From contig DTYD01000106.1 of the NCBI GenBank assembly GCA_012962055.1, forward strand, positions 1 to 6,148: a DNA stretch of 6,148 nucleotides, in the 5' to 3' direction. The translations under genes were made by a program, and so were the position numbers. This document shows positions 3,794 to 6,148 of the stretch, in pieces. Numbering within the stretch: the first letter of the stretch is position 1; each line of letters begins with the position of its first letter. Source of the DNA: Hadesarchaea archaeon (GTDB lineage: Archaea > Hadarchaeota > Hadarchaeia > Hadarchaeales > Hadarchaeaceae). The notes beneath the pieces are model-generated. The model was not told the origin of the DNA and did not search any database. It saw nothing but the letters and a program-made list of their open reading frames with translations.

Positions 3794-6148
3794 ATGGGTC
3801 GCAATTGCCATGAAATGCTGGAGGAAGAGACTAGCGTATCTGCCGTAATAGCTGTCATCCTGCTCTTGGGTCTCACCTTCGCAGCCGCCGCGGTGGTCGG
3901 GGTATTCCTCTCCACTTTTTCCTCGGCACCCCCACCGGACGCTTCGTTCACGTCCAGAGTGTGGATAAGAGAGAACGAAAACATGGTCTGGCTGGAGCTC
4001 ACGCACGAGGGGGGTAAACCCCTCAATATTCAGGAACTGAAGGTAAGACTGGAGATTTGGGACAACGAAGGCAGTTCCACCGTCTTGGATTCGGAAACTC
4101 CAGACGGTTACACGGTGAGCATGAGCGTGCGGAAGGGGGGAACGATTCTCCGCGCAGGAGAGGTTTTGGACGTTGAATTCACGCTGAGTCAAACGCCAAA
4201 TGCGGTGGATAGTTCAGTCTCTGTGGTGCATATCCCCTCTGGGCTGGCGGCTTTCTGGATTCCGAGATCGATGGTCTTTTCCTATGTCCCAACAGCTCCA
4301 ACCCCCTCACCCCAGCCCTCACCTCCACAGCCCGGACCATTTGTGGCTTCCTTTTCATTCTCCCCATACCTCCTCGCCACGCTTGACGATGAGGTTCGGT
4401 TCTGGGATGAGTCGATCGGGTCAATTGCGAGTTGGGATTGGGACTTTGGGGATGGGGATAATTCAACCGCTCAAAACCCGACTCATCAGTACACCGAGAA
4501 CGGCACTTACACGGTCAGACTTGAGGTTACAGCGGACAACGGCGACAAGGACAACTTTTCGAGGATTGTGCAAGTGGTGCCGCCATCGCACGTAGAACTC
4601 AGGGACGGGAAGCTCTTTGTGGACAACGAACTCTTCACTGTCAAGGGTGTTTCCTACTCGCCCACGCCGGTCGGGGCGAGCGCAGGGGCCGGGTACATAT
4701 GGTGGGGCGATTCTGAGACCTACCTTAACGATTTCCCGATGCTCAGAGAAATGGGGGCGAACACCATCCGAACATACAATGCCGGGGCCCTTGTTTTGCC
4801 ACCCCCAGGAGGGTACGGAATCTACAGCGACGGGGGATTGGGGGAGAACGTTAATGACCCATGGTGGTACGATGGCGGGGACGGTTCTCCTAACGGACCA
4901 CCGTGGGTGACCACGCAGTCAGAAGTTTTTGGTGATGGATCACCAGAGGACTCGGAAAAGTCTTGGGAGTTTGTTTACAATCATGCGTCTGGTGTTTGGG
5001 GAGGTGTTTACACCACTTGGAGGCACGGTGGGATCCAAGACATGTCAGCGTACGAGAACTTGGTTTTCTGGGTCAAAGGCAAGAGTGGTGGGGAGAACTT
5101 TGAGATCGTGGTAGAGGACAACATAGGGGCAGGAGGCAAGGTACCAATTACTGACTACGTAACTGTCACCACGGGCTGGCAGGAGGTCTCGATCCCTCTT
5201 TCTGATTTCGGAGAGGATCTTACTCAAATAAAAACCCCGTGGAACATCGTGTTTTCAAGCGGTGTCACTGGAGAGGATGCTACAGTTAAGGTCGATTTCA
5301 TAAGATGGGTGGGCCCGGGAGATGAAGAGCCGACGGGACCCCTAGAAACCAAGATTTACGCGACTAAATCGGCCCTAGATTACGCTTATCTGAACAACCT
5401 GCGCGTCATCATGGGCTTTTGGGTGCCTCCCATGAAGCTAGACAACACCGCAGTACGGGAAAACCTAAAAGCGGGGTTCGTGGAACTCGTCCAGCGCTAT
5501 AGGAGCCATCCAGCTGTGCTGGCGTGGTCGTTCGGTAATGAGGTAGACTATTGGTATGCTGGGCTTGAGAACAACTGGTATACTTTGCTCCAAGAGGCAG
5601 CTCTAGCAGCGAAGGCGGTGGACAACAACCATCCCATCATAACGGTTAATCAGGAAATAGACGAAATAGGCCGCGCGGACAACTGTGCGCGTGACAGTGA
5701 TCTAACAGCTCTGGACATTTGGGGCACAGATATTTACCGTGGTAAGTCCTTCGGCTCCCTGTTTTCAGAGTACTCTTCAAAGTCCGGCAAGCCGCTTTTA
5801 CTGGCCGAGTGGGGCGCGGACGCCTTGGACGCAAGGGGGCCTGTAGAAGATCAAGTGATGCAGAATACGTACATCCGCCAGCAGTGGCAGGAGATCTGGA
5901 TGAATTTAAGCCACGTTGGTCTGGACACACAGTGCATTGGTGGCACGGTATTCGAGTGGAGCGACGAGTGGTGGAAGGCGGGCGCGTGGGAGGTTCAGGA
6001 TACCACCGGACAATGGCCGAACGATGCTTATATTTATGACTTCATTGATTGGGGCACACCCAACATGAACGAGGACTGGTGGGGCATCACAAGCGTTTCC
6101 GTGGGGACCTACGAGAAGACGCCGAAGTTGGCTTATGGCACGTTGAAG
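3794..6148 (+). CDS. Pilin-PKD-glycoside hydrolase (clan GH-A) fusion, 3' end outside window
   Basis: The open frame gives 785 residues and runs off the window. Residues 1-14 (MGRNCHEMLEEETS) precede VSAVIAVILLLGLTFAAAAVVG (15-36), a class III pilin-type leader and helix. Residues about 43-160 are an archaeal pilin body (LELTHEGGKPL, then LRAGEVLDVEF). A Pro-rich linker (165-182) leads to a PKD domain (183-262, WDWDFGDGD). A glycosidase barrel starts near 265 (KLFVDNELFTVKGVSYSP; GANTIRTYNAG), is interrupted by a carbohydrate-binding-like domain (about 385-506) and resumes at about 519-770. Glu583 in AWSFGNEV is the likely acid/base and Glu672 in LLLAEWGAD the likely nucleophile, 89 residues apart, as in retaining GH2/GH5-like enzymes. 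The substrate cannot be read from the sequence. The barrel looks almost complete at the edge. Starts ATG 3794 (preceded by GGGG) and ATG 3815 are both possible. Confidence 0.85.
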   Translation, partial: MGRNCHEMLEEETSVSAVIAVILLLGLTFAAAAVVGVFLSTFSSAPPPDASFTSRVWIRENENMVWLELTHEGGKPLNIQELKVRLEIWDNEGSSTVLDSETPDGYTVSMSVRKGGTILRAGEVLDVEFTLSQTPNAVDSSVSVVHIPSGLAAFWIPRSMVFSYVPTAPTPSPQPSPPQPGPFVASFSFSPYLLATLDDEVRFWDESIGSIASWDWDFGDGDNSTAQNPTHQYTENGTYTVRLEVTADNGDKDNFSRIVQVVPPSHVELRDGKLFVDNELFTVKGVSYSPTPVGASAGAGYIWWGDSETYLNDFPMLREMGANTIRTYNAGALVLPPPGGYGIYSDGGLGENVNDPWWYDGGDGSPNGPPWVTTQSEVFGDGSPEDSEKSWEFVYNHASGVWGGVYTTWRHGGIQDMSAYENLVFWVKGKSGGENFEIVVEDNIGAGGKVPITDYVTVTTGWQEVSIPLSDFGEDLTQIKTPWNIVFSSGVTGEDATVKVDFIRWVGPGDEEPTGPLETKIYATKSALDYAYLNNLRVIMGFWVPPMKLDNTAVRENLKAGFVELVQRYRSHPAVLAWSFGNEVDYWYAGLENNWYTLLQEAALAAKAVDNNHPIITVNQEIDEIGRADNCARDSDLTALDIWGTDIYRGKSFGSLFSEYSSKSGKPLLLAEWGADALDARGPVEDQVMQNTYIRQQWQEIWMNLSHVGLDTQCIGGTVFEWSDEWWKAGAWEVQDTTGQWPNDAYIYDFIDWGTPNMNEDWWGITSVSVGTYEKTPKLAYGTLK

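Noticed and set aside
3758..4192. Minus-strand frames opposite the start of the pilin-glycosidase gene
   Set aside because: The plus strand carries a clear pilin leader and body here, and the minus frames have no motif and start far from any promoter.
4200..5114. Several short plus-strand frames within the glycosidase region
   Set aside because: They are in other frames of the continuous 785-codon gene that contains the PKD and glycosidase motifs, and their Arg/Thr/Ser-rich composition is typical of shadows.

Overview
The window is most likely from an archaeon, probably an uncultured one. Three separate genes begin with the short charged leader plus hydrophobic stretch of archaeal class III (type IV pilin) signal peptides (for example GG/ISPIVATLLL and RG/ITPVVATLLL). 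Candidate promoters are TATA-like with very short leaders, and a HEPN/MNT toxin-antitoxin pair of a kind common in archaea is present. I cannot assign a lineage from sequence alone.

Layout. At 117-1586 (+) lies a pilin-like surface protein with a LamG lectin-like domain set into its body. At 1671-2499 (-) lies an MNT nucleotidyltransferase antitoxin followed by an overlapping HEPN toxin. Both reading frames carry a one-base frame problem. At 2557-2703 (+) is a short leftover of the 3' end of a second copy of the first pilin-like gene. At 2740-3717 (-) is a second pilin-like protein with a C-terminal carbohydrate-binding-like domain. A perfect 31-bp tandem duplication (3727-3788) fills the divergent intergenic region. 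From 3794 (+) to the window end runs a large fusion: pilin-like N-terminus, Pro-rich linker, PKD domain, then a clan GH-A glycoside hydrolase with an inserted carbohydrate-binding-like domain. This last gene has no stop before the window edge.

How the parts may work together. The three surface genes put three different sugar-directed modules (LamG, a jelly-roll-type binding domain, and an enzyme carrying a related binding domain) behind pilin-type signal peptides. The simplest reading is a set of pilus- or membrane-anchored proteins that bind and cut an extracellular polysaccharide. No prepilin peptidase, assembly ATPase or platform protein is in the window, so assembly into a filament is inference. 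The HEPN/MNT module looks like an insertion that replaced most of a tandem copy of the LamG-pilin gene, and it may now be decaying. The alternative is that one or both frame breaks are sequencing errors, or that the antitoxin break is a -1 recoding site.
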